DNA of 64,000 nucleotides from Cardiocondyla obscurior (taxonomy: Eukaryota; Arthropoda; Insecta; Hymenoptera; Formicidae). Under the pieces are notes generated by a model that was given only the letters and a program-made list of their open reading frames with translations, did no database searches and was not told the origin of the DNA. Numbering within the stretch: position 1 is the stretch's first letter; each line of letters begins with the position of its first letter. Of this stretch, positions 44,236-55,160 are shown piece by piece. The stretch lies in the NCBI RefSeq assembly GCF_019399895.1, contig NC_091888.1, positions 2,140,501-2,204,500 on the forward strand. The letters are read 5' to 3'. Made by a program: the position numbers and the translations under genes.

Positions 44236-44914
44236 TTTTTAACAGTGGATTAGGCCTATTGGGGACACCACTAAAAAAAACGCGCCAAGCTATCTACCTC
44301 GCGAGGTGGTGTGGAAACGATAGCGTTTTCATACCGCAATAATAGAATTTCCATAGTCAAAACAATTAAAAAATAATACTTTATTCATCAGGTTGCTTAT
44401 CTATTAAAGTTATAATAATAAAGACATTAAATCAAGTAAATAATCGCGAACACGAATAGAAAATAAACCCTACAAAACAAACCCTACAAAACCCAAACCT
44501 CTTCCCTCACCATGCGTCGTCGCTTCCCTTACCCGCGCACCGTCCTCCGACTCGCCTAAGAACCGAACCGCCCAATCTATGATTTTTGTAAAGTCGCGTG
44601 GGATGGGCCGTACTTCCAGCGTCTCGGTAGCTTTCAGCGGCGCGTTCTTACTCGCACGGGGGGCGTCAAATCTTTACATGTTATTTTCTCGGTTATTTAC
44701 GCCTAACTTACAAAACCGTATAGGACTTTTCTACTTATTTTTCGAAGCCCAACCTACAGCTAAGAACTTTTTTATATCAACTGGGACACCCTGTATATTC
44801 GTTGCGTCTTTCTCAATTCAAAATTAAAGATGCTCGAGCATTTTTTTTAATTCTTATTCGCATTTTGCTTGTTCTCATTATTGTTCCAATATGTGTTTAA
44901 TAAATATATATATA

Positions 44915-45444
44915 CAGGGTGTCCCAAACATACGTAAACAAACTTTTAGGGTAGATAGAACGTCTAAAAAGAAAACGAAAAGTCCTATACCGTTTTCTGA
45001 AATTCTTACTCGTTTTCAATAAAAAAATTAATTTATATACACGCAAGAGCGACAAGAAAGCGTGGGCTGAGTGAGCGCGCGATAGACAGCGGCGAGTATA
45101 TCTTAAAAGCGATGGGCGGAGTCAGCGCGCTACGAGCGAGACGAGGCGAGAGCGCGCGTTGTCGCTTCATTTCGCTCGTGTGTCGTCGCATCGCCTCGCT
45201 CGCGCGTTGTCTCCTTGTCTCGCTCGCTACGCGCTAGTTTCGCCCATTCTCTTTAAGCGATAATCGCCGCTGTCTATCGCGTGCTCACTCAGTCCACGCT
45301 TCCTTGTCGCTCTCGCGCGTATATAAATTAATTTTTTTATTGAAAACGAGTAAGAATTTTAGAAAACGGTATAGGACTTTTCGTTTTCTTTTTAAACGTT
45401 CTATCAACTCTAAAAGTTTGTTTACGTATGTTTGGGACACCCTG
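44915..45444. mobile_element. Palindromic MITE with CAGGGTGTCCCAAACATACG ends, copy 1
   Basis: A fold-back of about 530 bp with TA target duplications. The outer ends are AT-rich and the interior is GC-rich (GCGAGACGAGGCG-type). The partner copy at 59,210-59,746 is almost identical. It shares only the CAGGGTGTCCC terminus with the mariner palindrome, so it is a different MITE family. Frames inside it are not genes. Confidence 0.85.
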
Positions 45445-45625
45445 TATATTACACTACATATACTTGGTTCTTGTTGTTATAAATTTATTTTTATTTCTTT
45501 GTCTTTTCCCTTTTCCTGCTTTTTCTTATCCTTTCTTGTCCTCGTTTCTTTTTTATAGTTTTATGTCGACAATAATTTTATTAAGTAAATTAATCAGTCT
45601 CACATATTAAGGATAAAACAATATA

Positions 45626-45982
45626 CAGGGTGTCTCATCCCATGTGTCGAATCCGTTAGGAATAGATAGAACTCGGGTAGACAAATAAGAAAGTCCCACA
45701 TCATTTTGCAAAATTCTCAATGGTTATTGGGAAAAAAATTAATTTGTCTAGCGCAAGAGCGATAAGGAAGCCACGCGTGAGTGAGCGCGACAGGCGACGG
45801 CGCCATTCCTAGCCATTCGCCTGTCACGCTCACTCGCCCGCAGCTTCCTTGTTGCTCTTGCGCTAGATTAATTTTTCTCAATAACCATTGAGAATTTTGC
45901 AAAATGGTGTGGGACTTTCTTATTTGTCTACCCGAGTTCTGTCTATTCCTAACGGATTCGACACATGGGGTGAGACACCCTG
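45626..45982. mobile_element. Palindromic MITE with CAGGGTGTCTCATCCCATGT ends
   Basis: A 357-bp near-perfect fold-back with TA duplications. It is related to the element at 53,706-54,069 through the CAGGGTGTCTC terminus and the GCGCAAGAGCGA interior. Confidence 0.85.
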
Positions 45983-45984
45983 TA

Positions 45985-47000
45985 TATCAAGCGGAATAGA
46001 ATAAGAAACGAACAAGCCTCGAACCTTCCAGAGAAGAAATTCTTTTTTTATAGTTAATAAGAAATGAGATATCAAAACAAAAAGCAAAATATTAAGAAAT
46101 AATTTATTTCTCCTGATATCAAAAGTCATAAAATTAGTAAACTCACCTGAAAGATAAACCGATTTCTAAACAAACTTATCAAAAATTTCGAAAGGATACG
46201 AATTAAGCAACTTAAGCAACAACTAAGACGACTGGGAAGCAGAATTATTACACCGAAAACCAGACGTAACAATATATATGATATCTTTAAAACATTTCAA
46301 AATTGTTTCGAAAATATTCATAAAATAATAATGAAATAAATGTGTCAAAACTAACAAATTATAGAACGCAGTTATGAAATGTTTCAATAATTAATATTTA
46401 TAAAACATATATGTCATAAACATACAAAGAGAATGTGTCATTTGAAACCTAATATACGAAACAATTTGAAACGTTACATTGTTTCATGTTTAGTGGGTTA
46501 TCGCTAGCATATAATGTATCTGCTGTGTAAGAACGAATAGTAATTAAATAAGTCCCTTTGTTAATCATGCTCTGTTTAACGCCTAAGCATTACGAATAAA
46601 AGCAATCGAGAGTCAGTCGCACTCCTAGCTCATATGAAACCGAACGAAAAGATTCAGCCTCTCTATTCTTTTTCAATAAAGTTAATTATATTTCATACAA
46701 TTTTAAAATGTATAAAATGTGATATTACTTGAAAAATGTGTTTAAGAGGATTAATATCAGCTTTAAGTTAATATTTTACAAAACTTAATTGTTTTCAACA
46801 AAAAGAAAAATATATGGTACGTAAATAAAATACACGTCAAAGTATAATACATTTCAAAGAAGCTTGTCGCGAATTACTTTTAAACGACAATATTGTTAAG
46901 ATTACTCAGTTTGTAACGTGAATCTTTTAACTTGTTTTACTTTTAACTATTTTTAACTAAATTGACATTTATTATTATTTATTAGCAATAAACAAACATT
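45985..47000. other. AT-rich DNA, no gene seen
   Basis: No coding signal. It may contain the left end and promoter of the P-type element that follows, but no terminal repeat was identified. Confidence 0.4.
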
Positions 47001-50000
47001 ATGTCGAATCAGTATCATAAAGATTCGTATTATGATAAGTGCGCATACAACCAGTGCAAGAATGGAAAATTTTTGCATGGAAAACGATTATTTAGATTTC
47101 CACTACCGGGTACAAGATGTGATATGTGGATACAAAATGCAGGTATGTCTCTGTTTAATATTAAGTTAATAACACAAAAATTTACAATTTTACAGCTTAT
47201 ACATAAACGTAAAATTATATGTATAAAATCGTACGATTATACAATATGATTTATACATAAACGTTTCGATACTAAATTAATATTTTTATTAAAATTTTTT
47301 TTTCGAGAGATTTTATGGAGACAAGTAGAAAAGTCTTGTACCGTTTTGCAAAATTGTCGACTGTTTAAAAAAAAAAAAATTAAAATGTCTATTGTAAGAA
47401 CGACAAGAAAGCTGCGGGCAAGTGAGTGCGATAGACGACGGTGAGTATTCTTGCTCGTTGATTCTGACAATTCTTTTTAGACAGTACTCGCTGCCGCCTG
47501 TCGCGCGCTCACTCAGCCAGCAGCCTCCTTGTCACTCTTACGCTAATATCTTTTAATTTTTTCACAATAACGATTGACAATTTTACAAAATGATATTGGA
47601 CTTTTCTACTTGTCTACTTGATAAGTCCTACCTATTCCTTTTAGAGAGTTTATTGATCTCCTTGTATATTTAAAAATGTAATAAAATTTTATGTAATATA
47701 TTAATTAAACTTAAATATTAGAAAATTATTTTCTTTAATTTACGTAAGGAGAAAATTAGAATTATAAAAACTTATTTCTTTCCATGAAAATATGGTGAAT
47801 TTAAAGATGCTGTTTTTACATAATTTACATACGATTCCTAAATAATAAATGCGAAATATTAAATGCTCGATGAAATTTATTTTTTTGTAATTAATCGCAC
47901 TTTTGTTACAGGAAATATGGCTTTAAAGGACTTGTCTGTTAACACTCTAGAAAATTGGGATTATGCGAGGACCATTTTCTTCCTACAGCATTTGCGAGTG
48001 CAACAAAGGAACGCCTACGAAGAGATGCTATACCAATTGCTCATGAAGTTTATACTGGTGCATCTACAAGCACCGAAAAGGATACTGGTGCGTCTACAAG
48101 CACCGAAAAGGATACTGGTGCGTCTACAAGCATCGAAAATGAATTAGTAGGTAAAATACAAAATGTACCAGTTGCACAAGAAAATATTGGTTTATTGTTA
48201 AACGATGAAAATGAAATGGGTAAAAGACAAAGAAATGATTTAACAAAACATTCACTCAGTGATGAAGACATAGAAAACCAAACATCTGCACACTGCACTT
48301 TGCAAACATATAGGCCTGCAACTTTAAATTTCGATAAAACTGAACAGGAAGACACAATGGATTGGCTTTATTTGGAGCCACTTACGGATAAAAATTATAA
48401 TTATATGGAAGGAAAAAATAAAGAAAAGATTAACTCAAATGCAAAGATTAAAGCACTAAGAAACGAGAATTTTAAATTGCGACAAAAAATAAAAGATTTG
48501 GAGTTTCAAATGCAAAGAATGGCACTAAAGTGTAATTGTAAACAATTAAATAAAAAAATCACAAAAAATCGACATCAAAAACAAGCAACAACAAAAAAGA
48601 AAATATTAAAAAACTTAATAAATGAACAAGAATTACATCCTGTAGCAAAAACTATGATACATTTGCAGTTACATACACAACGTACACGATATAGTGAGGA
48701 AGAAAAGATGCTTGCAAAACAATTATATTACTATTCAGCATCAGCGTTTTGCCGATTAAAGAAAGCAGGTTGTAATTTTCCTGGACAAAGGACAATTAGA
48801 AGATGGATAGAAGAATACAATATAAAACCAGGATTTTGCGACATTATATTTCAAAAATTAAAAGAAAAATTTGCACAAATTCCTGAAGATGAAAGAATAT
48901 GCGCTTTAAAATGGGACGAAATGTCAATTAAAAGCTATGAAGAATATTCTTTAAAACTGGATGAAGTAGAAGGTCTCGTTGATTTAGGCCCTTTAGGCAA
49001 ACAAACAGAAAGATCTAAATGCGTTTTTGTCTTCTGTCTTGATAGCTTAAATGCACGTCATCCATGGAGACAGCCATTAGCGTATTTTCTTCCAGGCAAA
49101 TGTATGAAATCACATGAGATAGTTTATTTGGTTCAGATGTGCATAGATAAATTGAGTGAAACGGGTGCTAATGTAAAACTTACAACATGTGATCAAGGAA
49201 CAAGTAATCAAGCTGCTTATACTCAATTAGGCATTGATGTTCAAAAGCCCTATTTTATACATAATAATAAAAAATATTATGGTTTATACGATTTTCCACA
49301 TTTAGTTAAAAGATTAGCGAGTTTTCTTAGGACGCATAACAATATATATTACAACGAAAAAATAATAGCGTCATATTCTAATTTTATAGAAACTTGGAAA
49401 ATTGACAATGCAACAACAGGAGGCTCAAATTTATTATCTCATATTACACAAGCACATATTTATCCCAATTGCTTTGAAGCAATGAACGTAAAGAGAGTAT
49501 TTCAATTATTTAGTAATAAATTTGCAGCTGCAATAAAAACAGCTGGTGACGTAAAAGAATTAAATTCTAATACATGGAGAGAAACAGCTAATTTTGCAGA
49601 GCGTATAAATAATGTAATTGATGCTTGTAACTCATATAGTCTTAATATTACATTTGGCGGAAAACGGCCATTATCAAAGAAAAATTCTGATATTGAAGAT
49701 CTATTGTTAAACTTCGTACAGTGGTCTTCAGGATGGTCCAAATTACTGAACAAAATAAATCAAATTCCTTGTTTTAAAGGTTTTATTATTACAATACAAG
49801 CAATTCTTTCTTTGTATAAAGAACTTACAAGTAAAAATAAAAAATTTGAACTTGCAACAGGTTTATGCAATCAGAATTCAGTTGAACATTTATTTTCAAA
49901 ACTTTGACAACGCGGAGGATTTAATCCTAATCCAACTGCAAGAATGGTCCGACTGTCAATTAGACATATATTATCCACTGGTTACATTCTAACAGGCGAT

Positions 50001-50360
50001 AAAGGTAACGTGCAATGTCCAGAAAGTGAAGCTCTCATCAATAAACCTAATACAATTATTAAGACAGTTGAAAATTGTATGAATGAAAGTAATATTGCTG
50101 CTGTAGATGATACTGACGACGATGTTAATGACGATGCTACTGTATTAATAACAGATTTACTTGATAATCATGCAGACATTCTCCACGAATATGATGTGGA
50201 CAATATAAGTAATTATAATGAAAACGCAATAGCATATTTTGCAGGGTATGTGGCACGGCAATGTTTTAAAAAAATTGAGTGTACATGTTTTTTAATTAGC
50301 GAAATGCATGAAGTAAGAGTCGAAATGTATAAATATCGTAAAAAAAAAATTAATATATAA
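47001..50360 (+). pseudogene. P-element/THAP9-type transposase with two breaks
   Basis: Exon 47001-47142 starts the THAP zinc finger (CAYNQC, RLFRFPLPGTRCDMW). The next exon begins at 47,912 and completes it with LCEDHF (C2CH). A Thr/Ser repeat (TGASTSTEKD, three copies), a leucine-rich coiled coil (KIKALRNENFKLRQKIKDL), a basic patch and the P-element RNase-H-like catalytic and GTP-binding region follow (ALKWDEMSIKSY, TTCDQGTSNQAAY, DFPHLVKRLASFLR). The conserved end is QRGGFNPNPTARMVRL, then AYFAGYVARQC near 50,230. Breaks: a one-base shift at about 47,955-47,958 between the two halves of the THAP finger, and an in-frame TGA at 49,905-49,907 just before QRGGFN. The degraded MITE at 47,300-47,650 lies in the first intron. 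Confidence 0.85.
47300..47650. mobile_element. Degraded palindromic MITE
   Basis: Left and right halves pair over ACAAGTAGAAAAGTCTTGTACCG / TACTTGTC-type blocks and the GACAAGAAAGCTGCGGGC / CAGCAGCCTCCTTGTC interior. It is a relative of the 45,626 and 53,706 families. The terminal CAGGGTGTC is lost on both sides. Confidence 0.6.
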
Positions 50361-51200
50361 AATAAATCATTCGCGTTTGCGCATTAAGAACAATGGTAAT
50401 ACTTTACCTTTCTTTTTCACACTGAACTTGGTCACAGACTTTTAACACGGAAATTATAGGCTATTCCTCCTCCAGTAATATATGCTTTAAGGTAAAATGC
50501 TAGCTTTTCTTACAATTAGGCCCGATCTATATTAACATAGTAAGCTCTAAAGCTCTAAGAGTTAAAAATTACTCGAGTCGAAAAAGCCAGGAAAATTTTA
50601 ACGCTGTTTTTATTGGCGGACTTTTTACTCGCAGAGTATTGTTTCTTTCTCTCACCTTTTTTTCGCCCCCTCCTTCTCTCACAGGTTAAAAGAAGCGTAA
50701 CATTACACAAAGATGTACCCCCCTCGATATTTTTCTTTTATTTCCAAATACTTTTTATTTTACTGCTTTAGCTTTTTATGTTAAATCTTTTCTTCTCTTT
50801 TATTTTCAATTTTTTATTGTATTACTTATTTTTGTCACTTTTTACTTTTTTTTACTTTTTACATTTTACATTTTACTTTTTATTTTTATTTTTTGCTTTT
50901 TAATTTTTATTTTTTGCTTTTTACTTTATACTTATTACTTTTTACTTTTTACTTTTACTATTTACTTTAATTTTTCTTTTATTTTGAATTTTTCTTATAA
51001 ACGGTAGAGTTTTAAGTTAGAAAAAGAAAATGTGCGTAAAGGGTGAAAGAAATAAGAAATATAAATGTTAAAAACTTAAATTAGGAAATTTATTTACACA
51101 TTTTACAAAAATAATATTTTTATTTTTTCTCTCATACTCTTGCATACACGCTTTCACACACTCACACATACACACAATTACTTTAATATTTTTACATTTA
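50361..51200. other. Low-complexity T-rich intergenic DNA
   Basis: Between 50,740 and 51,000 it consists mostly of TACTTTTTA-type repeats. No gene seen. Confidence 0.6.
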
Positions 51201-51201
51201 A

Positions 51202-51801
51202 TTAATTTACGTTGTTCTCCTCTTCGCCCTCATTATCATCGTCTTCTTCTTCTTCTTCTTCCTGCGCGAAATTTGGTATAATTTTCCCGACCGCAGCCTT
51301 AAAATCGTCTTCAGAGGCGTCCCACATTGGCTCGAGTCCGTGGGCTTTTCTAATTTCCTCCTGAGAGAGAGACGGGAGGTTGAAAAGCAATCGGAGATCG
51401 AACGTGTCAAATACGTTCATCTCCCACAATTCGCCTGTATTCCTCCGCAAGATTTTTCTCTCGTACCGCATGTGATCCATGCGGTATCCGTTAATTATTT
51501 TTCCTCGGAAGATAGCCTCACGAATGTCGAAAGACTGAAAAAGATAAATATTTAATTACAAATTTTGTTTGAGAGAGTGAATATTACACATATACTACCT
51601 ACCTGCGGTGGGATGACGACCCGCACCTCGCGCTGAAGCTGCACTTCCTCCATCTCTATTCCGCCGACCACGATTTTCTGTAATAAAATAAAACGTTTTA
51701 TTTTTATCTACGCTTAAAGAAAATAATTAAGAGTTTATAATCGTGTAAAATATACTTACTCCTCTGACCGGATGCGTGATGTTTATTACCACGTTTTCCA
51801 T
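51202..51801 (-). CDS. Unrecognised small protein with acidic tail
   Basis: Minus-strand exons 51760-51801 (from ATG), 51603-51677 and 51202-51534, with good GT/AG sites and frame. They give 149 residues. The first exon reads MENVVINITHPVRG; a central region is rich in charged residues (VQLQREVRVVIPP) and the body contains TGELWEMNVFDTFDLRLLF. The C-terminus is a run of Glu/Asp/Asn. No signal peptide or membrane segment. I do not recognise the family. The opening exon may continue upstream to the acceptor at 51,840. It lies just downstream, on the same strand, of two other unrecognised frames, suggesting one transcription unit or one inserted element. Confidence 0.5.
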
Positions 51802-52005
51802 TTTTGCTTTCTCCAGCTTTATTTCATCGACCACGATTTTCTGTAACAAAATAAAACGTTTTATTTTTATTTACGCTTAAAGAAAATAATTAAGAGTTTA
51901 TATTCGTGTAAAATATACTTATTTCTCTGACCGGGTGCGAGATGTTTATTACCGCGTTTTCCATTTTTGCTTTCTTATTTTTTCTTGGGAAGTTGCTTCT
52001 CTCGT
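51680..52005. repeat. 162-bp tandem duplication of exon plus intron
   Basis: The segment from TGTAATAAAATAAAACGTTT at 51,680 is repeated from 51,842 with few changes. It contains the intron and the MENVVINI-type exon of the unknown gene. In the second copy the donor GTAAGT has become ATAAGT, so that exon copy is probably dead. Confidence 0.85.
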
Positions 52006-52253
52006 GGCAGATGCAAAATGTGCTTGGTTGACTGTCGAGCGTCACCACGAAATCTCACTAAGAGCACTTTTGAGCGTTTTTGGGAGGAGTCTATGCGTTT
52101 TGATTGGCTATCTGCTTAGAAATAGAATAGTTGTGGGAAATAGAATAGGAGAAGGATTTGTAGGCTCGTCCAAATAATGTAAGCGTTATTACAGATACGA
52201 GTTTATTAAAATTTTCTTTTTGACAAAAATATAACATGTGTAATTTTACTGTG

Positions 52254-52589
52254 TTACATAGTACGATTTTTTGAAATTATATGAAAAATTTCAGTAAAGC
52301 GCAGCGAAGTTAATTCTAAATATACAATATCGAAGTACAGATCGAGAAAAGCCGAATCTCGTAACTGACTGCGTACATTGCGCGCGATATTGTCATAATT
52401 CGCTCTTAATGTTAATTTTACAAATTCGTAATCCAATTGCGACTTTGAAAGATTTAATTCTATTTCCTTAGTCAAATTACGAGCGCACTCGTTGACACTC
52501 GTCGCCTGCGAGTGTAAAAGTTCTAAGCGAGCGTCGACACATTTTGCAATATTTTCCAGCCCCACGTATGTGGTTTTTTGCATTACCAC
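52254..52589 (-). CDS. Unrecognised helical protein, about 110 residues
   Basis: An open frame on the minus strand; the likely ATG is at 52,583 (MQKTTYVGLENI), since an in-frame stop lies a little upstream. It is predominantly helical by eye with heptad-like spacing (CVDARLELLHSQATSVNECA) and has no membrane segment. It begins about 50 bp after the end of the preceding frame (52,642), a virus- or phage-like packing unusual for insect genes. No family recognised. Confidence 0.4.
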   Translation of the reverse strand: MVMQKTTYVGLENIAKCVDARLELLHSQATSVNECARNLTKEIELNLSKSQLDYEFVKLTLRANYDNIARNVRSQLRDSAFLDLYFDIVYLELTSLRFTEIFHIISKNRTM

Positions 52590-52641
52590 TCCGACTGTGT
52601 AGTTTTTTCATTTCTTCGGTTGATGAGATCCCGTATCTTCT

Positions 52642-53239
52642 TCATTCACGCTTTTTTTTTCCTGGATTTTTGACCGAATTATCAGCGAGCTGCTCTTCTT
52701 CGGTTTCCTTATAAGCCACCAATATCGATCGCGCTCTGTATGCAGTGGTGAAATTGACAAGTATATTGTCGAAAGTGATAGGATCAGGCTTGAACCCTTT
52801 ATTCGTATTTAAATACTCGCTCATGAGTTTGAAGTTTGCGTGAAATTTCCCCCATGTTTCCTCGTTAAAATAAATTCCAGCTGAATGACTGCCGGTTAAT
52901 TTCACCATGGGAGTAAAGTTTCCTTCATCCGTTGTTTGCAGGCCCACGTGAATCATTTTTGTATGCGAAATGTTGGTTGCATACGTTGTTGCTAGCAGCA
53001 TATGTAATTGATCGTATTTTTTCACCTCCTGCCTTCCGAAACGCTTATCAAACCTCGTTCACCCACGCGGTTCGTAGAATTATTTTCACCGTTGCCACTT
53101 GCCATTTTTCCGGCACTATGTAATATTTTACGTATTTTTTAAAATATTTAACGGAAATATTCAGCGTACTCGTCGTATCCGCGCGGAAGAAAACCACTGT
53201 CTCAAGTGTATAAATTGCAGATTGTGAGCTCGCACCCAC
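52642..53239 (-). pseudogene. Unrecognised protein, broken by a frameshift
   Basis: Two minus-strand frames, 53048-53239 and 52642 to about 53,045, abut with a change of frame near 53,045. Both sides look coding, and together they would make one protein of roughly 195 residues. Visible segments include VKYYIVPEKWQVATV in the first part, and in the second LTGSHSAGIYFNEETWGKF and a basic C-terminus (KNPGKKKRE). No recognised domain. The tight head-to-tail order with the two smaller frames downstream suggests these came in together. An origin from a virus-like or large transposable element is a guess. Confidence 0.45.
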
Positions 53240-53705
53240 AAAACACCATGCTTATATAGTAATTTTATAACCCCCTCCAGCATAAGATTGTTTTGTGCTA
53301 GCACAAAATGCATCTGGGAGTGGAAAATTTAAACAATATTGTTTTAGACTTATTGTTATATGACTCTTCCCTGAAAATGGGAAAATTTAGTCGTAAATTT
53401 GATTTCAAATCTAATTTATCGCATTGAACAATCTCGTCAATAAAAAAGAAAGAATCGAACAAAAAATATATTGTTTAAACATTTTCGTTGTAGATAAAAT
53501 ATAAAGGCGTCATAAATATTTTCGAGAAATATTTCTAAACTTTTCTACAATATTTCTAGAATATTTCTAGAATATTTCACAAAATGCTAAGTTTTACCTG
53601 AATGTAAAACGCTGACAAAAAAATTCTTAGAGTAATATTTTTCGAGATAAGAACGTCCAAGACTTGGCTTTGTTCCATTTCGTTAACTGACAACTTGCTA
53701 TAATA

Positions 53706-54069
53706 CAGGGTGTCTCAGCCCATGTGTAAAATCCTATACAGATAGGTAGGTCTTGGGGAGATAAATAAAAAAGTTTTTTAACATTTTGAAAAATTCTCAA
53801 CCGTTATTGAGAAAAAAATTAATTTGTTTAGCGCAAAAACGACAAGGAAGCTGCGGGCGAGTGAGCGCGACAGGCGAATGGCTAGGAATGGCGCCGTCGC
53901 CTATCGCGCTCACTCACGTGTAGCTTCCTTGTCGCTCTTGCGCTAGACAAATTAATTTTTTTCTTAATAAGTATTGAGAAATTTTCAAAACGTTAAAGAA
54001 CTTTTTTTACTTATCTCCCCAAGACCTACCTATCTGTATAGGATTTTACACATGGGCTGAGACACCCTG
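53706..54069. mobile_element. Palindromic MITE with CAGGGTGTCTCAGCCCATGT ends
   Basis: A 364-bp fold-back with TA target duplications. The interior GCGCAAAAACGACAAGGAAG/CTTCCTTGTCGCTCTTGCGC block is shared with the 45,626 element, but the outer third differs. Confidence 0.85.
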
Positions 54070-54564
54070 TATAATAAAGGGCTAGTCTTGCTGAAAAATT
54101 AAGTGTCACGTCAGCCTGACAATTGTTACCGTGAAAATCGGACAAAAAGTAAGTCCTTAAATACAGTATACTAAGAGACAGTAAGAACAGTGAGCGTCGG
54201 TACTTTTGATCTTTTTCATCCAAATATTTCTGGTCACGTGACTCGGCGCAATGTTTTTGGGCGGCAAATGCCGTATGAATAATTTTGTGGGCCTCAAGAA
54301 ATTGAAGTCTTTAGGCATCAAATGCCGTATAAATAGTACGTGGGCCCCGAGAAATTAAACAATGTTTTTTTTTTAATTTTGCATATTGCACATTGGAGGG
54401 GTGGGTTTGTTAACAATTATATTATCTTGTAATTCTTGTAACTTGTAAAGGATAAAATAAATAATAAAATAATGAGAGAAATAAAATATAATTAAAATAC
54501 GAAAAATACATTTATAGTATAGATAAATAACGGTGTTAAAAAATACATTTATAATTAGTTTATA

Positions 54565-54653
54565 CAGGGTGTTTTTGATCAGTGGACTTTCCCGAAACTC
54601 CGCCCGAAATCGGTAATAAATTACCAGATTATTACAAGCTCAGAAACACTCTG
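54565..54653. mobile_element. Very short MITE (89 bp)
   Basis: CAGGGTGTTTTTGATCAGTG at the left and GCTCAGAAACACTCTG at the right, between TA dinucleotides. Only the last ~14 bp pair. Confidence 0.5.
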
Positions 54654-54666
54654 TATAACTTATACA

Positions 54667-54973
54667 TTAATCATTACGCCAAATAATTAGTTTATTTAAA
54701 TTACTTCTATTCTTAAAATTTCTATTAATAAATGTTAAACTATAATATAATTTCATACGCGCAACTAAACGAATTAAATAATTATATGGAAAATTCTTAC
54801 ATGGATGTAGAAAGTCAATTTTTTTAAATTCGTTAACATATTTGTTCATAACATTTTCTTGTATAACAAATTCTTCAAATCGATCATAAAAAATTGTATT
54901 CATCTGAGTTACAAAATATGCAAATGTCGTAGGTGGTACATGTAAGGATCCAAACAGATTATCAATTTTATTG
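54667..54973 (-). pseudogene. P-element transposase C-terminal fragment
   Basis: A minus-strand frame with LHVPPTTFAYFVTQMNTIF and FPYNYLIRLVARMKLYYSL, resembling the C-terminal region of THAP9/P-type transposases (basic, aromatic, with ...RMxxYYxLxFxNR). It is cut at its 5' side exactly where a TGTTACGTC sequence begins (54,974). It is on the opposite strand from the 47,001-50,360 copy, so it is a separate insertion. Confidence 0.45.
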
Positions 54974-55160
54974 TTACGTCCTGTAAACTCCACATCTCCT
55001 TTTTCCGACACATGGTTGATAAGATAGATAAAGAGAAGTATACCGAATGTATTGGTATCAAAGGAGAGGGTTCTAAGCTTCCAGAAAAATAATTTTTACT
55101 GACAGAATATCCTGAATCGCCAGATGTATAAATAAAAGAAGGAACTTGAAACAATTGTGC
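54974..55160. mobile_element. Fragment related to the TGTTACGTC element
   Basis: TGTTACGTCCTGTAAACTCC followed by ACATCTCCTTTTTCCGACAC matches the start of the 32,877-35,499 element, with decreasing similarity to about 55,150. The 3' end was not found. Confidence 0.6.

Larger units (their letters stand above)
40122..44793. mobile_element. 4.7-kb mariner palindrome with two head-to-head transposase genes
   Basis: Starts CAGGGTGTCCCAGTTGATAT and ends in its reverse complement, flanked by TA on both sides. The arms (40,122 to about 42,456 and about 42,542-44,793) are near-perfect inverted repeats around an 85-bp A-rich spacer. Each arm carries one complete three-exon transposase gene, 3' ends outward. 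No CAGGGTGTC terminus exists at the inner ends, so a single arm could not transpose alone; the palindrome is the apparent transposing unit. The right arm lacks about 100 bp present near 40,400-40,520 of the left. Confidence 0.85.

Noticed and set aside
45304..45610. Forward ORFs at a MITE end.
   Set aside because: They consist of the MITE terminus plus T-rich DNA.
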